The notes beneath the pieces were generated by a model that worked only from the letters and a program-made list of their open reading frames with translations, ran no database searches and was not told the DNA's origin. 29,545 nucleotides of DNA from an uncultured Oscillibacter sp. (GTDB taxonomy: Bacteria; Bacillota; Clostridia; Oscillospirales; Oscillospiraceae). Location: NCBI GenBank assembly GCA_902476875.1, contig CABSFC010000023.1:1-29545 (forward strand), written 5' to 3'. Position numbers and translations under genes: made by a program. Positions within the stretch are counted from its first letter, which is position 1; every line of letters begins with the position of its first letter. This document shows positions 1 through 7,814 of this stretch, piece by piece.

Positions 1-45
1 CCCCGCGTCTTACCGCCGCGGGCAGTTATGAATACAAAACGTAAA

Positions 46-78
46 AAATCCCCGGAGTTCTACTCCGGGGATTTCTTT
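46..78 (-). terminator. Rho-independent terminator of the D-aminoacylase operon
   Basis: A perfect 13-bp stem (46-58 with 62-74) and a 3-base loop lie 23 bases beyond the stop of the deacylase gene. Read on the minus strand it ends in a run of T from positions 48 to 43. Bases 1-45 to its left show no gene I can support. Confidence 0.85.
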
Positions 79-100
79 CTGGAAGCAAAAACACGGAAAA

Positions 101-1684
101 TCACAGAACCTGCCCGCTGTGGGCCTGGGTGAATGTTCCCTCGGCGACGGCGGGGACGCCGTTCACGAACACATAGTCCATGCCCCGGGCCAGCTGCTCC
201 GGAGCGGACCAGGTGTCCGTCTCGTGGACGGCTTCCGGCCGGAACAGGCACAGGTCGGCGTCGGCGCCCACCGCGATACGGCCCTTTTTGGAAAGGCCCA
301 TCCGCTCCGCCGGCAGGCGGGTGATCTTGCGGACGGCCTCCGGCAGGGACAGCACCTGGCACCCGCGGACGTAAGTCTCCAGCAGCCGGGGGAAGGTGCC
401 GTACACCCGCCGGTGCAGAAGGCCGCCCACGGGGTAGGTGGCGTCGGAGATCACGCTGGAGAAGGGGGCGCGGAGGATCGTGTCGATATCCTCCTCCGAG
501 GCGATGAAGTCGATCATGGAGACGGCGCAGTGCTCCGATGCCAGCAGGTCGAACAGGGCGTCGAAGGGGTCCTGATTCCGCAGCTGGGCGATCTCCGCGA
601 TGGATCTGCCCTCCAGCTTCCGGTTCTCCGGCAGATGGAGGGAGGTGGCCCGGATGTTCTCAAACCCGGCCAGCAGGGAGATGTTCTCAAAATCCGTGCC
701 GGTCTCCATCCGGCGGCGCATCTCCGCCCGGACGGCGGGGGTCCGCAGGGCCTCCGTCAGAGCCTCCAGGCCGCCCACCTGGAACTCCGGCGGCAGCACG
801 TGGATGAGCTGGGTGGACCCGGCGGGATAGGGGTAGACGTCGCAGGACACATCCAGGCCCTCCCGGCGGGCCTCCGCCAGCAGCGCCAGCATCTCCGGCA
901 CGGCGCGGCCCCAGTTTCGCTTGCCGATGGCTTTCAGGTGGCTGATCTCCACCGGGGTCCGCAGGGCCCGGGCCACCGTCAGCATCTCCCGCAGGGCCTC
1001 CGTCACGCCGTCGCCCTCCTGGCGCATGTGGACGGTGATGGGGACCCCGGAGTTCCGGAGGGGCTCCAGCGCCCGAATCAGCCCGGCGGTGGAGTAGAAG
1101 CACTCCGGCGCGTAGCCCAGCCCCAGGGAGGCGCCCAGAGCGCCGTCGCCCAGGGCGCGCTCCAGCAGCGCGTGCAGCTTGCGGTATTCGCCGTCGGACA
1201 GGTCCCCGTCCTGAAAGCCCGCCACGCAGGTGCGCAGCGTGCCCATGCCCGCCAGCATACCGTTGTTCAGCCGGAGGGGGACCCGCCGGGCCTGGGCCCG
1301 GTAATCGGCAAGCGTGGGAAAGTCCATGCCCTCCGGCATATTCCCCACGACGGGAGCCAGGTAGTGGAGCGCCTCCGCCCGGTGGGGGCCGCCCACCGGC
1401 GCCAGGGACAGGCCGCAGTTGCCGTTGACCACGGTGGTCAGCCCCTGGGCAAGCTCCGCCTGGCCGTAGTCCGGGGAAAACAGCGCGGCGTCGCCGTGGC
1501 GGTGGACATCGATAAAGCCCGGCGTCAGATACCTCCCCTGGGCGTCGATGACCTGATGGGCCGGCGCGCCGGGAAGCTGCCCGACGGCGGCGATGGAGCC
1601 GCCCGCTATTGCGACGTCGCCGGATACGGCCGGCGCGCCGGAGCCGTCCAGGATCAGGGCGTTTTGGATCAGATAGTCGTACAC
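101..1684 (-). CDS. N-acyl-D-amino-acid deacylase (D-aminoacylase family amidohydrolase)
   Basis: A 527-residue protein of the amidohydrolase superfamily, D-aminoacylase/N-acyl-D-glutamate deacylase branch. Family members hydrolyse N-acyl-D-amino acids to the free D-amino acid and the acid. The metal motif HxH is at H61 and H63 (VHRHGD). GNCGLSLAP around residue 88 holds the Cys (C90) that is a zinc ligand in D-aminoacylases, and EISHLK supplies a later His. A C-terminal KGRIAVGADADL segment is the usual return strand of the composite beta domain. It starts with GTG at 1682-1684; GGAGGT lies 9 bases upstream on the minus strand and decides this start. It is 16 bp downstream of the small membrane-protein gene and probably co-transcribed with it. 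There is no signal peptide, so it is cytosolic. The exact acyl and amino-acid preference cannot be read from sequence; a related dipeptidase or dihydroorotase-like role is a weaker alternative. Confidence 0.85.
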   Translation of the reverse strand: MYDYLIQNALILDGSGAPAVSGDVAIAGGSIAAVGQLPGAPAHQVIDAQGRYLTPGFIDVHRHGDAALFSPDYGQAELAQGLTTVVNGNCGLSLAPVGGPHRAEALHYLAPVVGNMPEGMDFPTLADYRAQARRVPLRLNNGMLAGMGTLRTCVAGFQDGDLSDGEYRKLHALLERALGDGALGASLGLGYAPECFYSTAGLIRALEPLRNSGVPITVHMRQEGDGVTEALREMLTVARALRTPVEISHLKAIGKRNWGRAVPEMLALLAEARREGLDVSCDVYPYPAGSTQLIHVLPPEFQVGGLEALTEALRTPAVRAEMRRRMETGTDFENISLLAGFENIRATSLHLPENRKLEGRSIAEIAQLRNQDPFDALFDLLASEHCAVSMIDFIASEEDIDTILRAPFSSVISDATYPVGGLLHRRVYGTFPRLLETYVRGCQVLSLPEAVRKITRLPAERMGLSKKGRIAVGADADLCLFRPEAVHETDTWSAPEQLARGMDYVFVNGVPAVAEGTFTQAHSGQVL

Positions 1685-1700
1685 AGAAAAGGACCTCCGT

Positions 1701-2021
1701 TCAAAAAGAAGCCAGCAGGTGCAGGGCGGCCAGCGTTGTCACGGCGGCGGGGACCCAGTAGAGCAGCATCAGCCGGGAGGGCACATGGAAGCCCGGATAG
1801 GGCCGGTGCTGCTTCCAGTACGCCTTCCGGTCCTGGAGATAGACCAGCAGCAAAGGCCAGGAGAGGAGGTTCAGGGGAAGCGTCAGAAGCTCCATGGCCC
1901 ACAGCTCCCATCCCAGTTCATCCAGAAGGCCGATGCCGATCAAGGCGGCTATGCACAGCAGCCAGGCGAGAGTGTAATGATGCCGTATCCAGGCCATGAG
2001 ACGGTCGAAAATAGCGAACAT
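1701..2021 (-). CDS. Small hypothetical membrane protein
   Basis: A 106-residue protein beginning MFAIFDRLMAW. It has about three hydrophobic segments: roughly residues 17-33, 43-60 and, near the C-terminus, 85-104. A charged stretch (QDRKAYWKQHRPY) separates the last two. ATG at 2019-2021 is chosen over an in-frame start 30 bases upstream because AAAGGAGG precedes it at 5-bp spacing. I do not recognise the family. A promoter sits directly upstream and the deacylase gene follows after 16 bp, so the two appear to form an operon. The link to D-amino-acid metabolism rests on position only. Confidence 0.7.
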   Translation of the reverse strand: MFAIFDRLMAWIRHHYTLAWLLCIAALIGIGLLDELGWELWAMELLTLPLNLLSWPLLLVYLQDRKAYWKQHRPYPGFHVPSRLMLLYWVPAAVTTLAALHLLASF

Positions 2022-2041
2022 GACGCCCTCCTTTGATGGAT

Positions 2042-2070
2042 AGTGTAGCATCGGGAAACGGACTTGGCAA
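2042..2070 (-). promoter_or_regulatory. Promoter of the membrane protein-deacylase operon
   Basis: On the minus strand TTGCCA (2065-2070) and TACACT (2042-2047) are separated by 17 bp. The start codon at 2021 is about 20 bases downstream. The site lies just past the pta terminator, as expected for an independent transcript. Confidence 0.65.
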
Positions 2071-2075
2071 GGGAC

Positions 2076-2105
2076 AAAAAAGGACGCCCTTGGGGCGTCC
2101 TTTTT
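2076..2105 (-). terminator. Terminator of pta
   Basis: AAAAAGGACGCCC (2077-2089) pairs with GGGCGTCCTTTTT (2093-2105). On the minus strand the stem runs into TTTTTT, 22 bases after the pta stop codon. Confidence 0.9.
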
Positions 2106-2126
2106 CAGAGGCTAAGTAAAAAGCGC

Positions 2127-3107
2127 TCAGTCCTCGCACAGGCCGGCGGTGATGATGGCCATGGAGTAGACCTCCTGGGCGTTGCAGCCGCGGCTGAGGT
2201 CGTTGATGGGGGCGTTCAGGCCCTGCAGGATGGGGCCGTAGGCCTCGAAGGAGCCCATACGCTGGCAGATCTTGTAGCCGATGTTGCCGGCGTTGATGTC
2301 GGGGAAGATGAAGGTGTTGGCGTGGCCGGCCACCTGGGAGTCGGGGCACTTGGTGTGGGCGACCCGGGGGGACACGGCGGCGTCGAACTGCAGCTCGCCG
2401 TCGATGGGCAGCTCGGGAGCGGCGGCCTTGGCCTTGGCGCAGGCGTTGCGCATCTTGTCCACGTCCTCGCCCTTGCCGGAGCCCAGGGTGGAGTAGCTCA
2501 GGAAGGCGATCTTCGGGTCGATGCCGAAGGTCTTGGCGGTGGCGGCGGTCTCCAGGGCGATCTCCACCAGCTCATCCTCGGTGGGCTTGATGTTGATGGC
2601 GCAGTCGGCCATGGCCAGGACCTCCCGGTCGCCGGTGGCGGAGGGGCGGACCAGGATGAAGCAGGAGGACACGATCTTGTTGCCCGGCTTGGTCTTGATG
2701 ATCTGCAGGGCGGGGCGGACGGTGTCGGCGGTGGAGTAGGTGGCGCCGCCCAGCAGGGCGTCGGCATAGCCCATCTTCACCAGCATGGTGCCGAAGTAGT
2801 TGGCCTGCTTCAGCGCGGCGCGGCACTGGTCCTCGGTCATCTTGCCCTTGCGCAGTTCCACCATCTTGGCCACCATCTTGTCCATGTCCTCGAAGGTCTC
2901 GGGGTCGATGACCTCGGCGCCGCGGATGTTGAAGCCGATCTCCTCGGCGGCGGCCTGGATCTCATCCGCGTTGCCCACCAGAACGGGGGTCAGGAAGGTA
3001 CCGGACAGCAGGCGGGCGGAGGCCTCCAGGATACGGGGATCGGTGCCCTCGGTGAAGACGATCTTGCGGGGATGTGCTTTCAGTTTTTTGATCAGAAACT
3101 CAAACAT
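2127..3107 (-). CDS. pta: Phosphate acetyltransferase
   Basis: A 326-residue phosphotransacetylase of the short class, which lacks the N-terminal P-loop/DRTGG extension of E. coli Pta. It interconverts acetyl-CoA plus phosphate with acetyl phosphate plus CoA in the cytosol. With acetate kinase this makes ATP in fermenting clostridia. Family hallmarks visible are KIVFTEGTDPR near the N-terminus, LLGGATYSTADTVRPALQ in the middle, SSCFIL, and the C-terminal FPDINAGNIGYK, QGLNAP and NDLSRG segments. The start is ATG at 3105-3107, five codons inside the longest frame, because GGAGG lies 8 bases upstream of it. No ackA neighbour is present in this window. The gene has its own promoter and terminator, so it looks monocistronic. 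A phosphate butyryltransferase is the nearest alternative but fits less well. Confidence 0.95.
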   Translation of the reverse strand: MFEFLIKKLKAHPRKIVFTEGTDPRILEASARLLSGTFLTPVLVGNADEIQAAAEEIGFNIRGAEVIDPETFEDMDKMVAKMVELRKGKMTEDQCRAALKQANYFGTMLVKMGYADALLGGATYSTADTVRPALQIIKTKPGNKIVSSCFILVRPSATGDREVLAMADCAINIKPTEDELVEIALETAATAKTFGIDPKIAFLSYSTLGSGKGEDVDKMRNACAKAKAAAPELPIDGELQFDAAVSPRVAHTKCPDSQVAGHANTFIFPDINAGNIGYKICQRMGSFEAYGPILQGLNAPINDLSRGCNAQEVYSMAIITAGLCED

Positions 3108-3156
3108 TTTAATTTCCTCCAAAAAGTAAGTCTGGAATCCAATTCATACCGTCCTC

Positions 3157-3184
3157 ATTATACACGACTGGACGGCGGGGTCAA
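3157..3184 (-). promoter_or_regulatory. Promoter of pta
   Basis: On the minus strand TTGACC (3179-3184), a 16-bp spacer, then a perfect TATAAT (3157-3162). It lies about 50 bases upstream of the pta start. Confidence 0.8.
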
Positions 3185-3336
3185 TCAAAAAATCAAAATT
3201 TGATGACGAAAATTTACAGTTTAGGCATGAATTCCATTGCCAAATGTGAGAGACTGGCAGAGCTGATTCCAGGCCATGGGACGTGGAAACCGGGCAAAAC
3301 AGGGGGAAATGAACACTTTTTGAACAAAATAAGGGG

Positions 3337-3365
3337 TTGACGGAGCCCATAAAAAGAGGTATCAT
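3337..3365 (+). promoter_or_regulatory. Promoter of the M23 peptidase gene
   Basis: TTGACG (3337-3342), a 17-bp spacer, TATCAT (3360-3365), followed about 55 bases later by the start codon. The 3185-3336 stretch between this and the pta promoter is AT-rich and non-coding; I see nothing else in it. Confidence 0.75.
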
Positions 3366-3419
3366 AGAAACGGTAACAAATTGTAACTTTTTCAGGGCTT
3401 TGCCCATAACAGGAGATCT

Positions 3420-5186
3420 ATGAGTCAAGAGGTAAAGAACGCGGAGCGGACGGAGGAGCACGGCGGCAGGCGGCGCGGCGCCAAAGCGCCGGAGCCCCGT
3501 CCGGCCCGCAAAAACCGGGCGGCCATTGCCGCCTGGGAGGAAAGGGAGACGCAGACGCCGCCCCGGCGCCGCCGGATGACCCGGGAGGCCGCCGAGCGGG
3601 ACCTGTCTCCCCTGGAAATGTGGTACCGGGGGATGCTCCGGCGGATTCGGCGCACCCGCCGCCGCTGGCGGCAGATCGTCCGGGAGGAGCGCAAGCACAA
3701 CTTTCCGGAGTCCGAGCGGGTGCCCATCCAGGTGTTGCTGTTTATCTGGAATATGCTGCCCATGCTGGGCAGCCTTCTGCGGGAGCACACCTGGGGCCGC
3801 CGCAAGCAGGCCCTCCACGCGGTGGAACGCCTGTGGGCCCGGCTGGGGCGGCACAAGCTGCATCCCGCCGTCTTCATGGGGACATGCTGCGCCCTGGCGG
3901 CGGTCATTTTGTTCTGCTCCACCTACACCATGGGCACCACCGTCACCTACGACGGCGAGGTGATCGCGGCGGTATCCTCCCAGTCCGCGGCGGAGGAGGC
4001 CCGGGCCAACCTGGAGAAGGTCACGGCCAGGACGCTGGGGGAGAGCTTCACCATCGACGACTCCCTGATCCAGTACTCCTCCGGCCTTTTGAAGCGGCAG
4101 GACCTGGTGGACGGGGAGACCTTTGAGGAGACCCTCTCCGAGGAGATCGGCCTGGTGACTTCCGCCTACTGCCTGTATGTGGACGGCGAGCGCATCGGCG
4201 CCACGCCCTACGAGGGCGCGCTGGAGGAGCTGCTGGCCCAGATCCAGAGCGCCGCCACCAACGAGGACACCATCTCCTGCGAGTTCGCGGAGAATGTGGA
4301 GATCAAACAGGAGTTCGTGCCCAGCGAGGACATCATGAATCTGGGATACCTTGCGGAGACGCTGTACAGCACCAAGACCGCCGAGGTGACCTACGAGGTG
4401 AAAAAGGGCGACACCTGGTCCGAGATCGCCGAGGCCCACGGCCTGACCAACAAGGAGCTGCTGGCCCTGAACCCCGGCTATAACATCGACAAGCTGCAGA
4501 TCGGCGAAGTGCTGACGCTGTCCGCCTCCGTCCCGTATCTGACCATGACGGTGGTGCAGCGGGAGCGGTATGTGGAGGATGTGATGTACGACATCCAGTA
4601 CACCGACTCCGACAGTATGTACCAGGGCGACACCAAGGTCACCTCCAAGGGCCAGTACGGCGCCGCCGACGTGGTGGCCACCGTCACCTACGTCAACGGC
4701 GAGGAGACGGAGCGCACGGTGCTGTCCTCCGTGACCCTGCGGGAGCCTGTGACGGAGCAGCAGCTGCGGGGCACCAAGGTGCGGCCCACCTGGTATCCCA
4801 CCGGCACCTTCCGCTGGCCCACCACCGGCAGAATCACGTCCCGGTTCGGCAATCGCTCCTCCCCCGGCGGCATCGGCTCCACCAACCACAAGGGCATCGA
4901 CATCGCCAACAGCTACGGCACGCCGATCTACGCGGCGGACGGCGGCACCGTCGTCTACGCCGGCTGGATGAGCGGCTACGGCTATCTGGTCCAGATCGAC
5001 CACGGAGGCGGCCGCGTGACCTACTACGGCCACAACAGCAGCCTGACGGTCTCCGTGGGGCAGCACGTCTACAAGGGCCAACAGATCGCCCGGATGGGCT
5101 CCACCGGCAACTCCACCGGCAACCACTGCCACTTCGAGGTCCGCGTCAACGGCGTGGCGAAAAACCCGCTGAACTACCTGCCGTAA
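3420..5186 (+). CDS. Membrane-anchored LysM-G5-M23 cell-wall peptidase
   Basis: A 588-residue protein expected to cut or bind peptidoglycan outside the membrane. Residues 1-145 form an unusual cytoplasmic region very rich in Arg, with only a short hydrophobic patch (102-120). A membrane segment follows at about 149-172. Residues 173-320 are an uncharacterised extracytoplasmic region. A LysM domain at about 324-367 (YEVKKGDTWSEIAEAHGL) should bind glycan. A G5-like domain spans about 376-445. The C-terminal M23 (lysostaphin/LytM) domain at 465-588 has complete zinc and catalytic residues: H490 and D494 (NHKGID), and H569 and H571 (HCH). ATG at 3420 is preceded by AGGAG. The gene has its own promoter and terminator. 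Full motifs suggest an active D,D-endopeptidase, unlike degenerate SpoIIQ-type proteins, but a role in sporulation or division cannot be told from sequence. Confidence 0.9.
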   Translation: MSQEVKNAERTEEHGGRRRGAKAPEPRPARKNRAAIAAWEERETQTPPRRRRMTREAAERDLSPLEMWYRGMLRRIRRTRRRWRQIVREERKHNFPESERVPIQVLLFIWNMLPMLGSLLREHTWGRRKQALHAVERLWARLGRHKLHPAVFMGTCCALAAVILFCSTYTMGTTVTYDGEVIAAVSSQSAAEEARANLEKVTARTLGESFTIDDSLIQYSSGLLKRQDLVDGETFEETLSEEIGLVTSAYCLYVDGERIGATPYEGALEELLAQIQSAATNEDTISCEFAENVEIKQEFVPSEDIMNLGYLAETLYSTKTAEVTYEVKKGDTWSEIAEAHGLTNKELLALNPGYNIDKLQIGEVLTLSASVPYLTMTVVQRERYVEDVMYDIQYTDSDSMYQGDTKVTSKGQYGAADVVATVTYVNGEETERTVLSSVTLREPVTEQQLRGTKVRPTWYPTGTFRWPTTGRITSRFGNRSSPGGIGSTNHKGIDIANSYGTPIYAADGGTVVYAGWMSGYGYLVQIDHGGGRVTYYGHNSSLTVSVGQHVYKGQQIARMGSTGNSTGNHCHFEVRVNGVAKNPLNYLP

Positions 5187-5205
5187 GGGCTGATGCCACA
5201 GATGG

Positions 5206-5238
5206 AACGGCGCCCCGGATATCCGGGGCGCCGTTTTG
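5206..5238 (+). terminator. Terminator of the M23 peptidase gene
   Basis: A perfect 15-bp inverted repeat (5206-5220 with 5221-5235) built on CGGCGCCCCGGAT, followed by T residues, begins 19 bases after the stop codon. Confidence 0.85.
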
Positions 5239-5262
5239 CGCCGGCCACTGCCGGAAGCCGCC

Positions 5263-5302
5263 AAAAGAGAGGTCAGCAGCTGACGGCTGCTGACCTCTTT
5301 TA
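5263..5302 (-). terminator. Terminator of the CarD-family gene
   Basis: A 12-bp stem (5269-5280 with 5286-5297, loop 5281-5285), ending on the minus strand in TCTTTT. It begins at the stop codon of the CarD-family gene, which forms the outer edge of the hairpin. Confidence 0.8.
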
Positions 5303-5824
5303 TTGCGCCTGAGACGGCGCCCCGCCGTCCACCCGACGGGCGATGTAGGGCTGCACTTCCTCGAAGGGGATGCCCAGCGCCACGGAGAATTCCCCGTACA
5401 GCAGGCGCTCCGCCTGCTTCATGTACCGTTCGTCCACCATGCCCAGCCGCCGCTTCTGGGACTCCACCTGCTGGCGCTTGGCGTAGATGGACATCATCAG
5501 CTCGATCAGATCCCTGCAGTCATGGCTTCTGACGACATCCTGATAGTGCTGCGCCAGCGCCTGGAGCGTGGGGGCGCGGCAGGCCTCCGCCCGCATAGTG
5601 GGAATCAGGTCGATCAGGGCCTCCGCCTCCGCCCCGGAGATGACAGGGCGGATCGGCACCTTTTGGTTTTCCACGGGCGTGTAGATCACGCCGTCCTGCT
5701 GCAAGGGCTTGAGCAGGTAATACTGCTTGTTTCGGTCGGCGCCGGTCAGATTTGGCCGGGTGATGGACTCCACTCGGCACACGCCGGTGGTGCCGTATAC
5801 GACGAGTTCTCCAGGCTGAAACAT
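5300..5824 (-). CDS. CarD-family RNA polymerase-binding regulator
   Basis: A 174-residue protein. The N-terminal 60 or so residues (MFQPGELVVYGTTGVCRVESI, then YYLLKPLQ and IYTPVEN) match the CarD/TRCF RNA-polymerase-interacting Tudor-like fold, which contacts the beta subunit. The remainder is helical and Arg/Lys-rich (YAKRQQVESQKRRLGMVDERYMKQAERLLYGEF), like the CarD C-terminal DNA-binding domain. In mycobacteria and myxobacteria CarD changes open-complex stability at many promoters. The start is ATG at 5822-5824, since GGAGG lies 8 bases upstream; the longest frame would add 27 residues from a region with no binding site. A hairpin (5859-5864 with 5875-5880) lies in the likely 5' leader. 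I could not find a convincing promoter. The gene is monocistronic, convergent with the M23 peptidase gene. Confidence 0.9.
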   Translation of the reverse strand: MFQPGELVVYGTTGVCRVESITRPNLTGADRNKQYYLLKPLQQDGVIYTPVENQKVPIRPVISGAEAEALIDLIPTMRAEACRAPTLQALAQHYQDVVRSHDCRDLIELMMSIYAKRQQVESQKRRLGMVDERYMKQAERLLYGEFSVALGIPFEEVQPYIARRVDGGAPSQAQ

Positions 5825-5992
5825 GGGAGGCCCTCCTGACACAGAAAAGAATGTGCGCGGTCCCAACCGCGGCCGGGACCATACGCCGCACCTATAGTTT
5901 ATCACATTTTTGCGGAAATATGTAAGTAAAAAATTGAAAAACCCGCTTGATTTCCCAGAAACAGGGGCGGGATGTACGGCTTGCGGGCCTGA

Positions 5993-6040
5993 AAAAGACG
6001 CCCCGCTCCGGCGCGGCGGGCGCCGAAACGGGGCGTTTGA
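5993..6040 (-). terminator. Terminator of the sdaAB-sdaAA operon
   Basis: ACGCCCCG (5998-6005) pairs with CGGGGCGT (6029-6036), enclosing an inner GGCGC/GCGCC stem. On the minus strand it ends in TCTTTTTC, about 30 bases after the sdaAA stop. The remaining 5825-5992 sequence is non-coding. Confidence 0.75.
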
Positions 6041-6068
6041 CGGTGTTTTTTGGCGGTCCCGCCGGGAC

Positions 6069-6941
6069 TCAGGCGTTCATTTCCGCCGCCAGACGCTGGG
6101 CGGTGGGCGTGGCGGCCAGACCGCCCCGGGCGGTCTCCCGCAGGTCCGCGTGCATCTGGCGGCCCACGCCGGCCATGGCGGACACCACCTCGTCAAAGGG
6201 GATCAGGCTGCGGACGCCCGCCAGGGCCAGATCGCAGGAGAGCACCGCGTTGGCCGCGCCGATGGCGTTCCGCTTTTCGCAGGGACACTCCACCAGTCCG
6301 CCCACGGGATCGCACACCAGACCCAGGATGTTCTTCAGGGCGATGGCCGCCGCGTGAAGGGCGGTCTCGGCGTCGGCGCCGCAGAGCTGGGCCAGCGCCG
6401 CGGCGGCCATGGCCGCCGCCGTCCCGGTCTCCGCCTGGCAGCCGCCGGAGGCCCCGGCGATGGAGGCGTTCTCCGCGATGACGCAGCCCACGGCTCCGGC
6501 GGCGAAGAGGGCCTCGCACAGGGCGGCGTCGTCCGCGCCCCTCCGCCGGCCGATGACCGTCAGCACCGCGGGCAGGATGCCGGAGGCCCCCGCCGTGGGC
6601 GCGGCCACGATCTTGCCCATGGAGGCGTTGACCTCCACCACCGCCATGGAGGCGGCCACCACCTCCGCCAGCTCCGTTCCCATGTTGCACCGGGGGGCGA
6701 AAGCGGCCAGCTTCACGGCGTCGCCGCCGGTGAACATTCCGTGGAAGGAGCGGCCGGGGTCCAGGCCCTTTTGGATGGAGACGCGCATGGTCTCCAGATT
6801 GTCCCGCATCCGGGCCATGATCTCCGCCCGGGGCCGCTCGCTCTGCTCCATCTCATTGCGGAGCATGACTTCGCCGATGGTGAGACCGTCCCGGCCGCAC
6901 AGGGCGCACAGCTCCGCGCCGCTGTGAAATTCATAGTTCAT
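6069..6941 (-). CDS. sdaAA: L-serine dehydratase, iron-sulfur dependent, alpha subunit
   Basis: A 290-residue catalytic subunit. Together with SdaAB it deaminates L-serine to pyruvate and ammonia using an oxygen-sensitive 4Fe-4S cluster. Candidate cluster ligands are C168 (SGGCQ), C210 (LVCDPVGG) and C221 (ECPCEKRNA), the three positions conserved in the family; C219 is an extra Cys beside the last. The PTAGASGILPAVL and ENASIAGASGG segments are also typical. The start is ATG at 6939-6941: GGAGGT at 6951-6956 gives 9-bp spacing, whereas the GTG at 6950 would abut the binding site. The ATG overlaps the sdaAB stop codon (ATGA), pointing to translational coupling. Confidence 0.95.
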   Translation of the reverse strand: MNYEFHSGAELCALCGRDGLTIGEVMLRNEMEQSERPRAEIMARMRDNLETMRVSIQKGLDPGRSFHGMFTGGDAVKLAAFAPRCNMGTELAEVVAASMAVVEVNASMGKIVAAPTAGASGILPAVLTVIGRRRGADDAALCEALFAAGAVGCVIAENASIAGASGGCQAETGTAAAMAAAALAQLCGADAETALHAAAIALKNILGLVCDPVGGLVECPCEKRNAIGAANAVLSCDLALAGVRSLIPFDEVVSAMAGVGRQMHADLRETARGGLAATPTAQRLAAEMNA

Positions 6942-7600
6942 AGTGTACACACCTCCGTGATCTCAGGGCTCTCCCGGGGGAGCTGGCGGATCAGCGCCCG
7001 GGGGATCTGGCCGTCTGTCTCGATGACCATGCAGGCGTCCTCCCGCTTGGCGTGGCGGAACACCCGCATGAAGGCGATGTTGACCCCGTGCCGCCCCAGC
7101 GCGCTGGTGACGGTGCCGACGACGCCCGGCAGGTCCCGGTGGAACACCAGGAGCGTGGGGTACTCACAGCCGAAGGAGACCTCCATGCCGTTGATCTCCC
7201 GGACCTCGATGCTGCCGCCCCCGATGGAGGCGCCCACCATCTCCACCCGCTGCCCCTGGCGGCCCTCCGCCGCGATGCGGGCGGTGTTGGGGTGGTCCGG
7301 CTCCTCGTCGGAGAAGAGGACCCGGATGTCCCGGCCCTGCTCCCGGGCGAGCTCCATGGCGGTGCGCACCGCATCGTCGTCCGGGGCCAGACCCAGCAGA
7401 CCGCCCACGATGGCCCGGTCGGTACCGTGGCCCCGGCCGGTTTTGGAGAAGGAGCCGTACAACGTGACGGTGGCCCGGACCACGTCGCCGCCCACCAGCC
7501 GGCAGGCGACGCCGCCCAGCCGGACGGCCCCGGCGGTGTGGGAGCTGGAAGGGCCGATCATCCGCGGCCCGATGATGTCAAATACACGATAGCCTTTCAT
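6938..7600 (-). CDS. sdaAB: L-serine dehydratase, iron-sulfur dependent, beta subunit
   Basis: A 220-residue subunit. The N-terminal part carries the family signature IGPSSSHTAGAVRLG near residues 15-29. The C-terminal 75 residues form an ACT-like domain (LLVFHRDLPGVVGTVTSALG) that in this enzyme type takes part in serine binding and subunit contact. ATG at 7598-7600 follows GGAGGG at short spacing; the longer frame adds 14 residues with no better site. It is the first gene of the sda operon, with a clear promoter, and is transcribed divergently from the tryptophan T-box leader. L-serine is also the second substrate of TrpB, so both flanks of this divergent region use serine. Confidence 0.95.
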   Translation of the reverse strand: MKGYRVFDIIGPRMIGPSSSHTAGAVRLGGVACRLVGGDVVRATVTLYGSFSKTGRGHGTDRAIVGGLLGLAPDDDAVRTAMELAREQGRDIRVLFSDEEPDHPNTARIAAEGRQGQRVEMVGASIGGGSIEVREINGMEVSFGCEYPTLLVFHRDLPGVVGTVTSALGRHGVNIAFMRVFRHAKREDACMVIETDGQIPRALIRQLPRESPEITEVCTL

Positions 7601-7680
7601 AAACCCTCCGAAACCGCGCCTGCGGAAGATCCGCGGAGCCATATGGCGCGCTTTCCGGCCCCGCGTTTCAAAGCAAGGCT

Positions 7681-7709
7681 ATTGTAGAAGAAAAATTTCC
7701 AAAGGTCAA
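7681..7709 (-). promoter_or_regulatory. Promoter of the sdaAB-sdaAA operon
   Basis: On the minus strand TTGACC (7704-7709), a 17-bp spacer and TACAAT (7681-7686), about 80 bases upstream of sdaAB. Confidence 0.8.
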
Positions 7710-7753
7710 CCGTGGAAAGGGACCGCCCGACAAAAAAGACCGGGATTTTTTGC

Positions 7754-7782
7754 TTGACAGGGAAAAAAAATCGGCGTATGAT
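7754..7782 (+). promoter_or_regulatory. Promoter of the trp T-box transcript
   Basis: A consensus TTGACA (7754-7759), a 17-bp spacer and TATGAT (7777-7782). The transcript should begin near 7789, just before the T-box leader. Confidence 0.9.
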
Positions 7783-7814
7783 AAATCGCAGTTAAATCCA
7801 TGTTAAATTGAGAA

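Noticed and set aside
1..45. CCCGCG/CGCGGG inverted repeat at the left edge
   Set aside because: A short 6-bp stem with no T run and no visible neighbouring gene; it may be the end of something outside the window.
119..1999. A 626-codon plus-strand open frame opposite the deacylase gene
   Set aside because: It is a GC-driven antisense shadow: low-complexity composition, no ribosome binding site and no recognisable motif. The minus-strand deacylase explains the region.
3144..5264. A 706-codon minus-strand open frame opposite the M23 peptidase gene
   Set aside because: His/Gly/Val-rich shadow translation that runs across the pta promoter. The plus-strand gene has full LysM and M23 motifs.
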